Shown here piece by piece: positions 1 to 7,244 of a stretch of 10,993 nucleotides of DNA (position 1 is its first letter; each line of letters opens with the position of its first letter). Below the pieces are notes generated by a model. The model did not search any database. It saw nothing but the letters and a program-made list of their open reading frames with translations, and was not told the origin of the DNA. The position numbers and the translations under genes were made by a program. Location of the stretch: positions 1 to 10,993 of the forward strand of contig JAEZFE010000366.1 in assembly GCA_023437865.1 (NCBI GenBank), written 5' to 3'. This stretch comes from Pseudomonadota bacterium. Lineage in GTDB: Bacteria > Pseudomonadota > Alphaproteobacteria > Rhodospirillales > Magnetospirillaceae.

Positions 1-290
1 GCCTCGCGGAAGGCGCGCCGCGCCTCGGCATGGTTGAAGGCGTAGGCCCAGCGCAGGCCTTGGTCGAAGTAGGCTTGCGCGCGCGGATCGCTGGTGCTGA
101 TGCGGAACGACCGTGTCCCCAACCCCTCGAACAAGGGCGGCGCCGACGCGGCGGTACTGCCCGCCACACTCCCCTGCCCACCCCCGCAATGGGGCAACGG
201 CCCATAAGGCCCCAACTCGTCCTTGCGCGCCTGAGCCGGCGCCCCGGCCAAGGCCAATCCGAGCAGAACCGGAACAATGACGCGCGCCAT
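1..290 (-). CDS. Exported protein with a TPR-like segment, C-terminally truncated by the window
   Basis: An open frame runs leftward from ATG at 290 to the window edge without a stop (96 complete codons), so only the N-terminus is present. GGAGAGG sits just upstream of the start. The protein begins with a short signal peptide: MARV, a hydrophobic core (VIVPVLLGLALAG), and an Ala-x-Ala type end (APAQA) before RKDELGPYG. The mature part has Pro/Gly-rich sequence with one Cys. Near the edge is the segment AYFDQGLRWAYAFNHAEARR, which resembles the helix-turn-helix of proteins annotated as exported TPR proteins, where similar FDQGL and FNH-A-EA-R-F patterns occur. TPR membership is an inference from one partial repeat. 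The gene diverges from the autotransporter operon and need not be related to it. Its function is unknown. Confidence 0.7.
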   Translation of the reverse strand, partial: MARVIVPVLLGLALAGAPAQARKDELGPYGPLPHCGGGQGSVAGSTAASAPPLFEGLGTRSFRISTSDPRAQAYFDQGLRWAYAFNHAEARRAFRE

Positions 291-374
291 GGCCCTCTCC
301 ACGGTTGATTGGAGATGGGTACACCTGGTCGGCGGGAAGGTTTCAGGGTGGCCGATCGCCACTCACAACTATCA

Positions 375-403
375 ACTGTAAGATCGCACACCACCAACAG
401 CAA
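375..403 (-). promoter_or_regulatory. Candidate sigma70-type promoter for the leftward gene
   Basis: On the minus strand TTGCTG (403-398) is followed after exactly 17 bp by TACAGT (380-375). The match is three of six to the -35 and four of six to the -10 consensus, with ideal spacing. It would give a leader of about 80 nt before the ATG at 290. The match is modest and such sites occur by chance, so this is a candidate only. Confidence 0.25.
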
Positions 404-498
404 CTCTACCACCGCGACAATAAATCCTTCTGATCGCCGAACATGCATCAATGATACGGGAGAATACCTAGCCCATTTCTTTATATTCAAACCCCACC

Positions 499-528
499 CT
501 CAAGGATTGCCGCTGGCATTTCCTTGAG
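499..528. repeat. Inverted repeat / hairpin over the putative -35 region
   Basis: CTCAAGGA (499-506) and TCCTTGAG (521-528) are perfect 8-bp inverted copies. Inside the 14-nt spacer TGCC and GGCA can also pair around a GCT loop, so the whole element can fold into an almost complete hairpin. No T-tract follows on either strand and both neighbouring genes point away from it, so it is unlikely to be a terminator. A protein-binding operator is the simpler reading. Confidence 0.6.
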
Positions 529-535
529 CTATATC
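507..535 (+). promoter_or_regulatory. Candidate promoter of the autotransporter operon
   Basis: TTGCCG (507-512) and TATATC (530-535) are separated by 17 bp, an acceptable sigma70-type pair. Transcription would begin near 542 and leave a leader of about 70 nt before the ATG at 612. The -35 hexamer and most of the spacer lie within the dyad at 499-528. This is what an operator-controlled promoter would look like, but no experimental start is known. Confidence 0.35.
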
Positions 536-538
536 GTG

Positions 539-573
539 ATCGATTGATTAAGTTGTCGCGCGATCAAATCGAT
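539..573. repeat. Second inverted repeat at the expected transcription start
   Basis: ATCGATTGAT (539-548) and ATCAAATCGAT (563-573) are inverted copies that differ by one inserted base, separated by 14 nt. They lie at the predicted transcription start and early leader of the autotransporter operon. The element could be an operator half-site pair or a leader hairpin. Confidence 0.45.
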
Positions 574-611
574 TACGCACAGGTTGCGCACAGATGGGAA
601 GGGGGAGCGGA

Positions 612-3479
612 ATGTCGCGGGGAACGAAGCATTGGTCTCTGTTGGCGGGGGCCTCGATGCTGGCCATCACCGTTGCCCTGGGTGCGGCCGAAGCCGCCGC
701 TGCCACCTGGGCCAGCGGCGATTACGCAAATCCCATCGGCGCCTCGGTCTCGGACACCATCTCCATTACCGGCAATGTTGGCACTCTTACCAACAGCGGT
801 ACGATCAGCAGCAACAGCGAGGTTATCCTCAACAACGGGCACAGCATCGCCTCGATCGTCAACAGCGGCACCTTTAGCAGCTTTAGTCTGGCGATCCGCA
901 ACTCCGGTTCCATTGGCACATTGACCAATAGCGGTACCATCGATGCGTTCAATCAGGGGTTCTACAACAATGGCACCATCGGTTCCCTGAGCAACGACGG
1001 CACCATCACCAGCGGTGCTTTTGACGTCATCGAGAATCAGGGGTCCATCGGAGTTCTGAGGAATGGCGGGCTCATTGAGACAAGTTCAAATTACGCCATT
1101 GACAATACTGGCATCGGTAAAGTTATTGGCACACTGCATAACAGTGGCACCATTGCCAGTACTCACTCTGCCGTCTTCAGCCTTAGTACAATTTATGCGG
1201 TGAGGAATGAGGGTGTCATTCGCGGTGGCGCTTTCGGTGTCGCAAATGTCGGCACCATCAGCTCACTGTCCAACAGTGGCAGCATCAGTGGCGACAGTAG
1301 CGGCATCAGCAATAGCGGCTATATGTCGACACTGACTAATAATGGCGGCACGGTCAGCGGCACCGGCGTCAATGGCAAGGGCATTGTTAATTCCGGCATC
1401 GTCAGCACACTGAACAATAGCGGCACCATCAGCGCTACCGGTAGTCACGGTGTCCATAATTACGGCGCCAATATTGGCGCACTAAGCAACAGCGGCACGA
1501 TTCAGGGCCAGAAATACGGCATCTCCAACGAAGTCCGCGGCGGCACCGTTAGCAGCATCAGCACGCTGACAAATCAGGCCAATGGCATCATCAGCGGCGC
1601 CATGGGCGGCGTTTACAATGACAGAAACATTGGCGGGCTGATCAATCGCGGCGTGATCAGCGGCACCGGCGCCAATGCCTACGGCATCACCAATTCCGGC
1701 AGCCTCAATTGGCTGGCCAATAGCGGCACGATCACCGGCGCCGGCACCCTTGCCGCCCTCCACAACGCTTCGGCCGGCACCCTGGGAGTGGTGACCAACA
1801 GCGGTTTGATCGCCGGCACCATCCTGAATGAATCCACCCGCACCCTGACCATCGCGGGCGGAGACAGCATCTCGCAAATGGGCATCCTGACGGGCGCGAG
1901 CGGCAGCCTTGGCAGCGCCGACAGAGGCACTATCGTCAACACTTCTTCAAACGTCGTGTTTAACTCGGGCTATCTGCTGCTCAACGACAATATTTCGGTG
2001 GGCACAGTCGGCAACCACACGGTATCCAATACCGGTGCGACCCTGCAGCTGAACAACGCCATCACCATCACCGGCGATTTCGTTCAAAATGGCGGCGCGC
2101 TGATTAGCAAGGCGGATAACGGCACCATCGGCTATGGCGCCTTGCAGGTCTTCGGCGACGCATCGGTAAGCGGGACCAAAGTCACCATTTCCGGCGCAGA
2201 CCTGACCATTGGTCAGAGGTTCGTCGTCGTCGATGCTTCGGGCAGCGGCAGTGGCAGCGGCAACAGCGCCTATGTTGCGGTGACCAATGGCCTGGGCGCC
2301 GCCGTCTCGTGGAACAATAACCAGCTGATCGTCACCCTGACCCCCGATAGCAGCAACACCTATACCGGCAAGGGCCAGGTTACCGGCGGCGTGGCGGCGC
2401 CGGTCGGCGTGGCGCTCGACAAGCTCAAGGACGCCAATCCGAACGGGCCGTTCAAACCTATCTTCGACGCCATCGACGCCCTGCCCTCGGCCTCGCAGGG
2501 GGATGCCATCAAGCAGCTTGCCCCAACCCAGAACGCCCCGTCGTCGCAGATGGGCACGGCCGCCGCCAATGCGGTGCTGGGCGCGGTGGAACAACACCAG
2601 CAGACCGCTATGGCTTACGATTCGACCACCGGCATGGCTGCCGGTTCCGAGACCCGCGATACGGCGATCTGGGGCCAATTCCTCGGCGGCGGCGCACGGC
2701 GCGGAAGCAATTCCGAGGCCGACGGCTACCGCCTGTGGGATTTCGGTCTCGCCACCGGCATCGACCACCGTTTCACGCCCCACCTCATGGGCGGCGCGGC
2801 CTTGAGCTGGGTGCGGGCGTGGGCGTCGGGCAGCGACAATTCTGCGGGCTCGTTCTCGACGCTCGACAGCTACCAGCTCACGCTGTACGGCACCTACCGG
2901 CTGGATCGCGCCTTCATCGATGGCCAATTGGGCCTGGGCTGGAACGAGTTCGACCAGAAGCGTGCCATCGGCTTCCTCGGCAGTACCGCGTCGGCCCAGT
3001 ACAGCGGCCAGCAATACCTCGCCAAGGCGACCGTCGGTTATGACGTCCCGGTGGCGGGCATGACGGTGACGCCGCTGGCGAGCTTGCGCTGGATGCGCTC
3101 GGTGACCCAGGCCTATGACGAAGAGGGTGCCGGTGCGGCCAATCTGTCGGTGGACCGCCAGGGCGTGAACAGCGTGTCGCAGGACCTGGGCGCAAAGGTA
3201 TCGTGGGATGTGCCCACCAGCTTCGGCCTGCTCAAGCCCGAGGCGCGTCTAGCCTGGGTGCACGACTACACCAGCGGTCCCATCGCCACCAGCGCGGCCC
3301 TGGGCGGCCAAGCCATCACCACTTCCGTGCCGCGGACCGAGGCCGATGGCGTCAAGATCGGCCTGGCGGCCTCGCTCAGCGGCGACGATGCCATGTCGTT
3401 GCGTGCCGAGTACGAGGGTGAATTGCGCGCCCAGTACCAGAGCCACACCGGTCTGGTGAAGGCCATCTGGGGGTTCTGA
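612..3479 (+). CDS. Type V autotransporter with ladder-repeat passenger
   Basis: A 955-residue type Va autotransporter, expected to place its passenger at the cell surface. ATG 612 is chosen over ATG 594 because AAGGGG (599-604) precedes it by 7 nt; the alternative adds six residues. A Sec signal peptide covers residues 1 to about 30 (MSRGTKHWS, then a hydrophobic core ending AAEAAAA). Residues of about 40-430 are degenerate repeats of roughly 20 residues with an I-x-x-L-x-N-S-G-T-I core, typical of a right-handed beta-helix, followed by less regular strands to about 570. A linker with ALPSASQGDAIKQLAP precedes the barrel, as in alphaproteobacterial autotransporters. The beta-barrel covers about 685-955 and ends in Trp-Gly-Phe, the terminal aromatic residue recognised by the BAM complex. 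The protein has no cysteine. It is the first gene of a five-gene operon. Adhesion is the usual role of such passengers, but the ligand is unknown. Confidence 0.93.
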   Translation: MSRGTKHWSLLAGASMLAITVALGAAEAAAATWASGDYANPIGASVSDTISITGNVGTLTNSGTISSNSEVILNNGHSIASIVNSGTFSSFSLAIRNSGSIGTLTNSGTIDAFNQGFYNNGTIGSLSNDGTITSGAFDVIENQGSIGVLRNGGLIETSSNYAIDNTGIGKVIGTLHNSGTIASTHSAVFSLSTIYAVRNEGVIRGGAFGVANVGTISSLSNSGSISGDSSGISNSGYMSTLTNNGGTVSGTGVNGKGIVNSGIVSTLNNSGTISATGSHGVHNYGANIGALSNSGTIQGQKYGISNEVRGGTVSSISTLTNQANGIISGAMGGVYNDRNIGGLINRGVISGTGANAYGITNSGSLNWLANSGTITGAGTLAALHNASAGTLGVVTNSGLIAGTILNESTRTLTIAGGDSISQMGILTGASGSLGSADRGTIVNTSSNVVFNSGYLLLNDNISVGTVGNHTVSNTGATLQLNNAITITGDFVQNGGALISKADNGTIGYGALQVFGDASVSGTKVTISGADLTIGQRFVVVDASGSGSGSGNSAYVAVTNGLGAAVSWNNNQLIVTLTPDSSNTYTGKGQVTGGVAAPVGVALDKLKDANPNGPFKPIFDAIDALPSASQGDAIKQLAPTQNAPSSQMGTAAANAVLGAVEQHQQTAMAYDSTTGMAAGSETRDTAIWGQFLGGGARRGSNSEADGYRLWDFGLATGIDHRFTPHLMGGAALSWVRAWASGSDNSAGSFSTLDSYQLTLYGTYRLDRAFIDGQLGLGWNEFDQKRAIGFLGSTASAQYSGQQYLAKATVGYDVPVAGMTVTPLASLRWMRSVTQAYDEEGAGAANLSVDRQGVNSVSQDLGAKVSWDVPTSFGLLKPEARLAWVHDYTSGPIATSAALGGQAITTSVPRTEADGVKIGLAASLSGDDAMSLRAEYEGELRAQYQSHTGLVKAIWGF

Positions 3480-3483
3480 CGGA

Positions 3484-3963
3484 GTGACCTTTTCCCGGCT
3501 TCTGTTCGCCCTTACCCTGTCGGCCACCTGCGTATCGACGGCCTTCTCCGCCGATACGCAGGCACCGTTCTGGCAAAAGACCTGCGATCAAAACGCCGGG
3601 GGCAAGCCTTGCTGGATCGAGCAATTCGCCGTCGCGATGCCAAACCGCGCCGTGGTGCTGCGCTTGCGCTTCGCTCGCCAGGACGACACCCAGACGAGGA
3701 TGACCGCCACCGCCCCGCTGGGCGTTCTGCTGCCGCCCGGCCTGAAAATCGTTCTCAACGGCGCGCCGCCCCTGACCGTGCCGTTCGAACGCTGCACGGC
3801 GGAGGGATGTGACGCCGTGGCCGTTCTCGACCAATCCGCCATGGATAAATTGGTGAAGGGCAAGTCTCTGGTCTTGCATTATGATGCGAGCGCCAAGGCT
3901 TCGGCTGACATTCCCATCCGGCTGGAAGGGTTGGCGAGTGCCTTGAGGTCGCTGTCTCCATAG
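3484..3963 (+). CDS. IalB-family periplasmic protein
   Basis: A 159-residue protein of the invasion-associated locus B (IalB) family. GTG 3484 is the only plausible start: an in-frame stop lies at 3457-3459, and starting here gives a proper signal peptide (MTFSRLLFALTLSATCVSTAFSA, cleavage near residue 23). After F-W-Q-K the mature protein has Cys 34, Cys 43, Cys 104 and Cys 109, spaced as in family members where they probably form two disulfides. The PLGVLLPPG motif (residues 78-86) and the PFERC..EGC segment are also family hallmarks. IalB was named for Bartonella erythrocyte invasion, but most homologues are in free-living alphaproteobacteria and have no known function. The gene starts 4 bp after the autotransporter stop with only GACGGA as ribosome-binding sequence, suggesting translational coupling. 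A periplasmic helper role for the autotransporter is possible but unproven. Confidence 0.85.
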   Translation: MTFSRLLFALTLSATCVSTAFSADTQAPFWQKTCDQNAGGKPCWIEQFAVAMPNRAVVLRLRFARQDDTQTRMTATAPLGVLLPPGLKIVLNGAPPLTVPFERCTAEGCDAVAVLDQSAMDKLVKGKSLVLHYDASAKASADIPIRLEGLASALRSLSP

Positions 3964-3971
3964 GATCATCC

Positions 3972-6074
3972 ATGGCTCGCAAGCCTTCTGCCCCAGCCTC
4001 TTCCGCTGATCTGAGCATCGAGGAGGCCCTGAACCGCGCTTACGCCCATTGGAATGCGGGCCAAGCCGATCAGGCCGAATTGTTCTGCCAGCGCGTGCTG
4101 GCAGCCTGGCCCGGCCAAGCCGATGCCTTGCATCTGCTGGGGGTGATGGCCCATGCCTTCGGCAATCTGGACCTGGGCATCCAGCACCTGCGCCAGGCCT
4201 GCACGGCCCCGCGCGCCCCGGCCATCTATTTCAGCAATCTGGCCGAAATGTGCCGGCAGAGAGGTTTGCTGGAAGAAGGCGAACAGGCCGGACGGCGCGC
4301 CACTGCGCTGGAGCCGGCGCTGACGGCGGCGTGGAACAACCTGGGCATCATCCTGCAGGAAGCCGGCAAGCTGGAAGAAAGCGCCGCCTGTCTGGAGCGG
4401 GTGGTGAGCATGACGCCCAACAGCCCCGAAGCCTGCAACAACCTGGGCAATACCTTCAAGCGCCTGGGGCGACTGGACAAGGCCAGGGAATGCTACGACC
4501 GGTCGCTGTCCCTGCACCCCAACTATGCCGAGGCGCACAGCAACCTTGCCCATCTGCTGAACGACCTGGGAGATTACGATCAGGCGGCGCAGGAGTCGCG
4601 GCGTGCCATCGATCTCAATCCCCGGCTAGCGGACGCCTATATCAACTTTGCCGGGGTGGAAATAGCCCGGCGGCGCCCCGCCGAGGCCCTGCGCTGGCTG
4701 GACGCCCTGGCGAGTTTCGCGCCGATGCATCCGGGAGCGCTGATAGCGCGGGCACGCGCACTGAAGGAATGTCAGCAATTGACCGCAGCCCTGGATGTTG
4801 CGCGCAATGCCGTGGCGGCCGCACCGCAAAGCGCCGAGGCCCATAACGCCCTGGGAGAAATTTTGCAGGCGCTGAACCACAGCAACGAAGCCCTGGCCTG
4901 CTTCGACAAGGCCATGAGCCTGCCCGGCACCGAGCGCCAGAAGGCCGCGCTCAACCGGGGAACCTTGCTGGTGGAAACCGGCGACAGCGCGGCGGCACGG
5001 CAGGCGTTCGAAGACATCCTGGCCGCCAATCCGGCCAATATCTTCGCCTTGTATAACCTTGCCGACCTCAGGACCTTCACTGCAGGCGACACCTATCTCG
5101 CCCAGATGGAGAAGCTGGCGCAGTCAGGCGTTACGCAGGCCTTCAACGACCGGACGGCCCTGCATTTCGCCCTCGGCAAGGCCTATATGGATACCGGCGA
5201 ATCGGACCGCGCCTTCCATTACCTGCATCTGGCCAATCAGGCGAAACGGGCAACCTTCAACTTCGACGCCGAAGCCACCGCCCGATGGATGGAAAGCATC
5301 GCCGCGAATTTCTCTCTGGCCTCGTTAAAGAAGCACAAGAATGCGGGCGCCGGGTCGGATCAGCCGATCTTCGTGCTTGGCATGCCGCGCTCCGGCACCA
5401 CCCTGGTGGAGCAGATCCTTGCCTCCCATCCCCAGGTGCACGGGGCGGGGGAATTGCTGGCCATCCCGAAGCTGGTGCAGCAATTGGGCAACTTCCCTGC
5501 CGCGATCGGGCAGCTCGGCCCAACCGATCTGGCACGGATGGGAGAGAGCTACCTCGCCGAGGTGGCACCCCTGGCTCAGGGCCGCCGCCACGTGGTGGAC
5601 AAGCTGCCGGCCAACTTCCTGCATATCGGCCTGATTCGGCTGATTCTGCCCAACGCCCGCATCATCCATTGCCGCCGCGACCCGGTGGATACCTGCCTGT
5701 CCTGCTACACCAAGCTGTTCAGCTCCGAACAGTTGTTCGCCTACGACCTTGCTGAACTGGGGCGCTTCCATCGCGCTTATCAGGCGCTGATGGCGCATTG
5801 GGGCAAAGTGGTGCCCAAGAACCGCCTGCTCGATGTAGATTACGAATCCGTGGTGGACGATCTCGAGGGTCAGGCCCGGCGCATGCTGGCGTTCCTCGGC
5901 CTGCCCTGGGACGATGCCTGCCTGCGTTTCCATGACAGCAAGCGCATCGTGCGGACCGCCAGCGTCAATCAGGTGCGCCGGCCCATCTACAAAACCGCTT
6001 CGGGCCGCTGGAAGCCCCACGCCCGGAACCTGGGGCCGCTGCTGCAGGCCCTGGGCATCGACGCGCCGCAATGA
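3972..6074 (+). CDS. TPR-repeat sulfotransferase
   Basis: A 700-residue cytoplasmic protein with an N-terminal TPR array and a C-terminal PAPS-dependent sulfotransferase domain. ATG 3972 lies 8 bp after the upstream stop and is preceded by AGGATC. At least seven TPR units cover residues of about 10-345, with W-N-N-L-G, A-x-C-N-N-L-G-N and similar signatures. The sulfotransferase begins near residue 464. Its 5'-phosphosulfate loop is GMPRSGTTLVEQILASHP (from residue 470), and the 3'-phosphate-binding element is IHCRRDPVDTCLSC (residues 565-578). Both are intact, so activity is expected: transfer of sulfate from PAPS to a hydroxyl or amine of a carbohydrate, protein or small molecule. The family resembles tyrosylprotein and carbohydrate sulfotransferases, and the substrate cannot be read from sequence. 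There is no signal peptide or membrane segment. Position behind a surface protein and before a glycosyltransferase suggests a role in surface modification. Confidence 0.92.
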   Translation: MARKPSAPASSADLSIEEALNRAYAHWNAGQADQAELFCQRVLAAWPGQADALHLLGVMAHAFGNLDLGIQHLRQACTAPRAPAIYFSNLAEMCRQRGLLEEGEQAGRRATALEPALTAAWNNLGIILQEAGKLEESAACLERVVSMTPNSPEACNNLGNTFKRLGRLDKARECYDRSLSLHPNYAEAHSNLAHLLNDLGDYDQAAQESRRAIDLNPRLADAYINFAGVEIARRRPAEALRWLDALASFAPMHPGALIARARALKECQQLTAALDVARNAVAAAPQSAEAHNALGEILQALNHSNEALACFDKAMSLPGTERQKAALNRGTLLVETGDSAAARQAFEDILAANPANIFALYNLADLRTFTAGDTYLAQMEKLAQSGVTQAFNDRTALHFALGKAYMDTGESDRAFHYLHLANQAKRATFNFDAEATARWMESIAANFSLASLKKHKNAGAGSDQPIFVLGMPRSGTTLVEQILASHPQVHGAGELLAIPKLVQQLGNFPAAIGQLGPTDLARMGESYLAEVAPLAQGRRHVVDKLPANFLHIGLIRLILPNARIIHCRRDPVDTCLSCYTKLFSSEQLFAYDLAELGRFHRAYQALMAHWGKVVPKNRLLDVDYESVVDDLEGQARRMLAFLGLPWDDACLRFHDSKRIVRTASVNQVRRPIYKTASGRWKPHARNLGPLLQALGIDAPQ

Positions 6075-7222
6075 TGGATATCACCGTACTGGAACAGCAA
6101 GTGCGCCCCCTGTTGATGCAGGGCCGCTTCGCCGAGGCCGAGGCCTTGGTCCGTCCCCATCTGGCCTCGGGCAGCGGCCCGGTGCCGCTGTGGCGCCTGC
6201 TGGCCCAGACCATTCGACCACAGGGACGCATTGGCGAAACCCGCGCCATCCAGGAAATGCTGGTCGAGGCGGTGCCGGGCGACTTGGCGGGCCGGTTCGA
6301 TCTGGCCGAGACGCTGTTGCTGCTGGGCGAGTTCGACCGCGGCTGGCGGGAATATCACTGGCGTTATAGCCTCGCCCATACCACCCGCATAGAACGCAAG
6401 GTCCAGCGCCCGCGTTGGGATGGTCGGCAAATTGCCGGCCAGACGCTGCTGATCCACGACGAACAGGGCTTCGGCGATACTTTCCAGTTCATGCGCATGG
6501 TGCCTTGGGCCAAACAGCGCAGCGGCGCACGGGTTATCCTGGAGATCAACCCGGAGACCCTGTCTCTGGCGAAACGGGCGGGCGGCTTCGACGACATCGT
6601 CGTGCGCGGCACGCTGCCGCCCGCCTTCGATTTGCATTGCGAGATGATGTCCCTGCCCATGGCAATGGGCTTGCAGTTGAGCGATCTGCCCGGCGCAATG
6701 CCCTATCTGTCGCCGGATGCCAAGCGCCTCGCCAAATGGCGCAAGCGGCTGGCCAAGCTGCCGCGTCCGCTGGTGGCGCTGGTCTGGGCGGGGCGTCCCA
6801 CCCACCACAACGACGCCAACCGCTCGATGACACTCGCCGATCTCGCCCCGCTGGCGCTGCCCGGGGTGACCTTCCTGGCGGTGCAGAAGGGTCCAAAGGC
6901 CGCCGAGGCCAACACCCCGCCGGCGGGGATGAACCTCATCTCCCTCGACGAGGACATAGCGGATTTCGAGGACACCGCCGCCATTTTGTCCATCGCCGAC
7001 CTGCTGATTTCGGTGGATTCCTCGCCCGTGCATCTGGCTGGGGCCCTCGGGCGCCCGGCCTGGGTCATGCTGCCCTTTGTGCCCGACTGGCGTTGGCTGA
7101 TGGAGCGCGAGGACACGCCCTGGTATCCCGCCACCCGGCTGTTCCGACAGACCCGCCCCGGCGATTGGGCCGGAGTAACGCAGCGTCTCGCCGAGGCATT
7201 GGCGGCCTTCCGGCCAGCCTGA
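6071..7222 (+). CDS. TPR protein with GT9-like glycosyltransferase domain
   Basis: A 383-residue cytoplasmic protein. Residues 1 to about 105 are TPR-like helices (GRFAEAEALV, then LLLLGEFDRGWREYHWR). The remainder resembles the two Rossmann-like halves of family GT9 (ADP-heptose:LPS heptosyltransferase-like) proteins as found in TPR-glycosyltransferases. Visible motifs are LLIHDEQGFGDTFQF (126-140), the second-domain start LVWAGRPTHH, and ISVDSSPVHLAGALG (313-327), the position where GT9 enzymes contact the nucleotide sugar. The WRWLMEREDTPWYP segment (340-353) is typical of this subgroup. Donor and acceptor are unknown. It has a single Cys, so it lacks the cysteine iron-finger reported for bacterial autotransporter heptosyltransferases. 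The start overlaps the sulfotransferase stop as ATGA; a second ATG at 6074 is possible. The overlap indicates coupled synthesis with the sulfotransferase. Confidence 0.85.
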   Translation: MMDITVLEQQVRPLLMQGRFAEAEALVRPHLASGSGPVPLWRLLAQTIRPQGRIGETRAIQEMLVEAVPGDLAGRFDLAETLLLLGEFDRGWREYHWRYSLAHTTRIERKVQRPRWDGRQIAGQTLLIHDEQGFGDTFQFMRMVPWAKQRSGARVILEINPETLSLAKRAGGFDDIVVRGTLPPAFDLHCEMMSLPMAMGLQLSDLPGAMPYLSPDAKRLAKWRKRLAKLPRPLVALVWAGRPTHHNDANRSMTLADLAPLALPGVTFLAVQKGPKAAEANTPPAGMNLISLDEDIADFEDTAAILSIADLLISVDSSPVHLAGALGRPAWVMLPFVPDWRWLMEREDTPWYPATRLFRQTRPGDWAGVTQRLAEALAAFRPA

Positions 7223-7230
7223 GGTTCAGG

Positions 7231-7244
7231 AAGAGGAGGAGGGC
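7231..7244 (+). promoter_or_regulatory. Strong ribosome-binding site fixing the lipoprotein start
   Basis: AAGAGGAGGAGGG precedes ATG 7245, with AGGAGG ending 5 nt before it. This is the best Shine-Dalgarno sequence in the window. It favours ATG 7245 over the internal ATG at 7284, which has no comparable sequence. Confidence 0.75.

Larger units (their letters stand above)
291..611. other. Divergent intergenic region with two dyads
   Basis: This 321-bp stretch separates the leftward exported-protein gene from the rightward autotransporter operon, so it must hold promoters for both. I see no gene in it; short open frames have no coding character. It is visibly richer in A/T than the flanking genes, especially around 400-580. 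Two inverted repeats and one candidate promoter per direction are listed separately. Confidence 0.7.

Noticed and set aside
514..530. Sigma54-like element TGGCATTTCCTTGAGC
   Set aside because: The GG and GC dinucleotides are one base too far apart and the -12 element is not TTGC, so it fails the strict spacing of sigma54 promoters.
726..1900. Repeated short units that might suggest a CRISPR array or satellite
   Set aside because: The units are degenerate, keep one continuous reading frame, and translate to regular beta-helix repeats.
1947..3014. A 355-codon open frame on the minus strand
   Set aside because: It lies fully antisense to the linker and barrel of the autotransporter, which has clear homology and domain structure. 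The antisense product is low-complexity Ala/Gly/Arg-rich, typical of a GC-rich shadow.
5987..7033. A 348-codon minus-strand frame, and similar ones at 3966-4553 and 5325-6071
   Set aside because: All are antisense to the TPR-sulfotransferase and GT9-like genes, whose motifs are intact. There is no ribosome-binding site or recognisable family.
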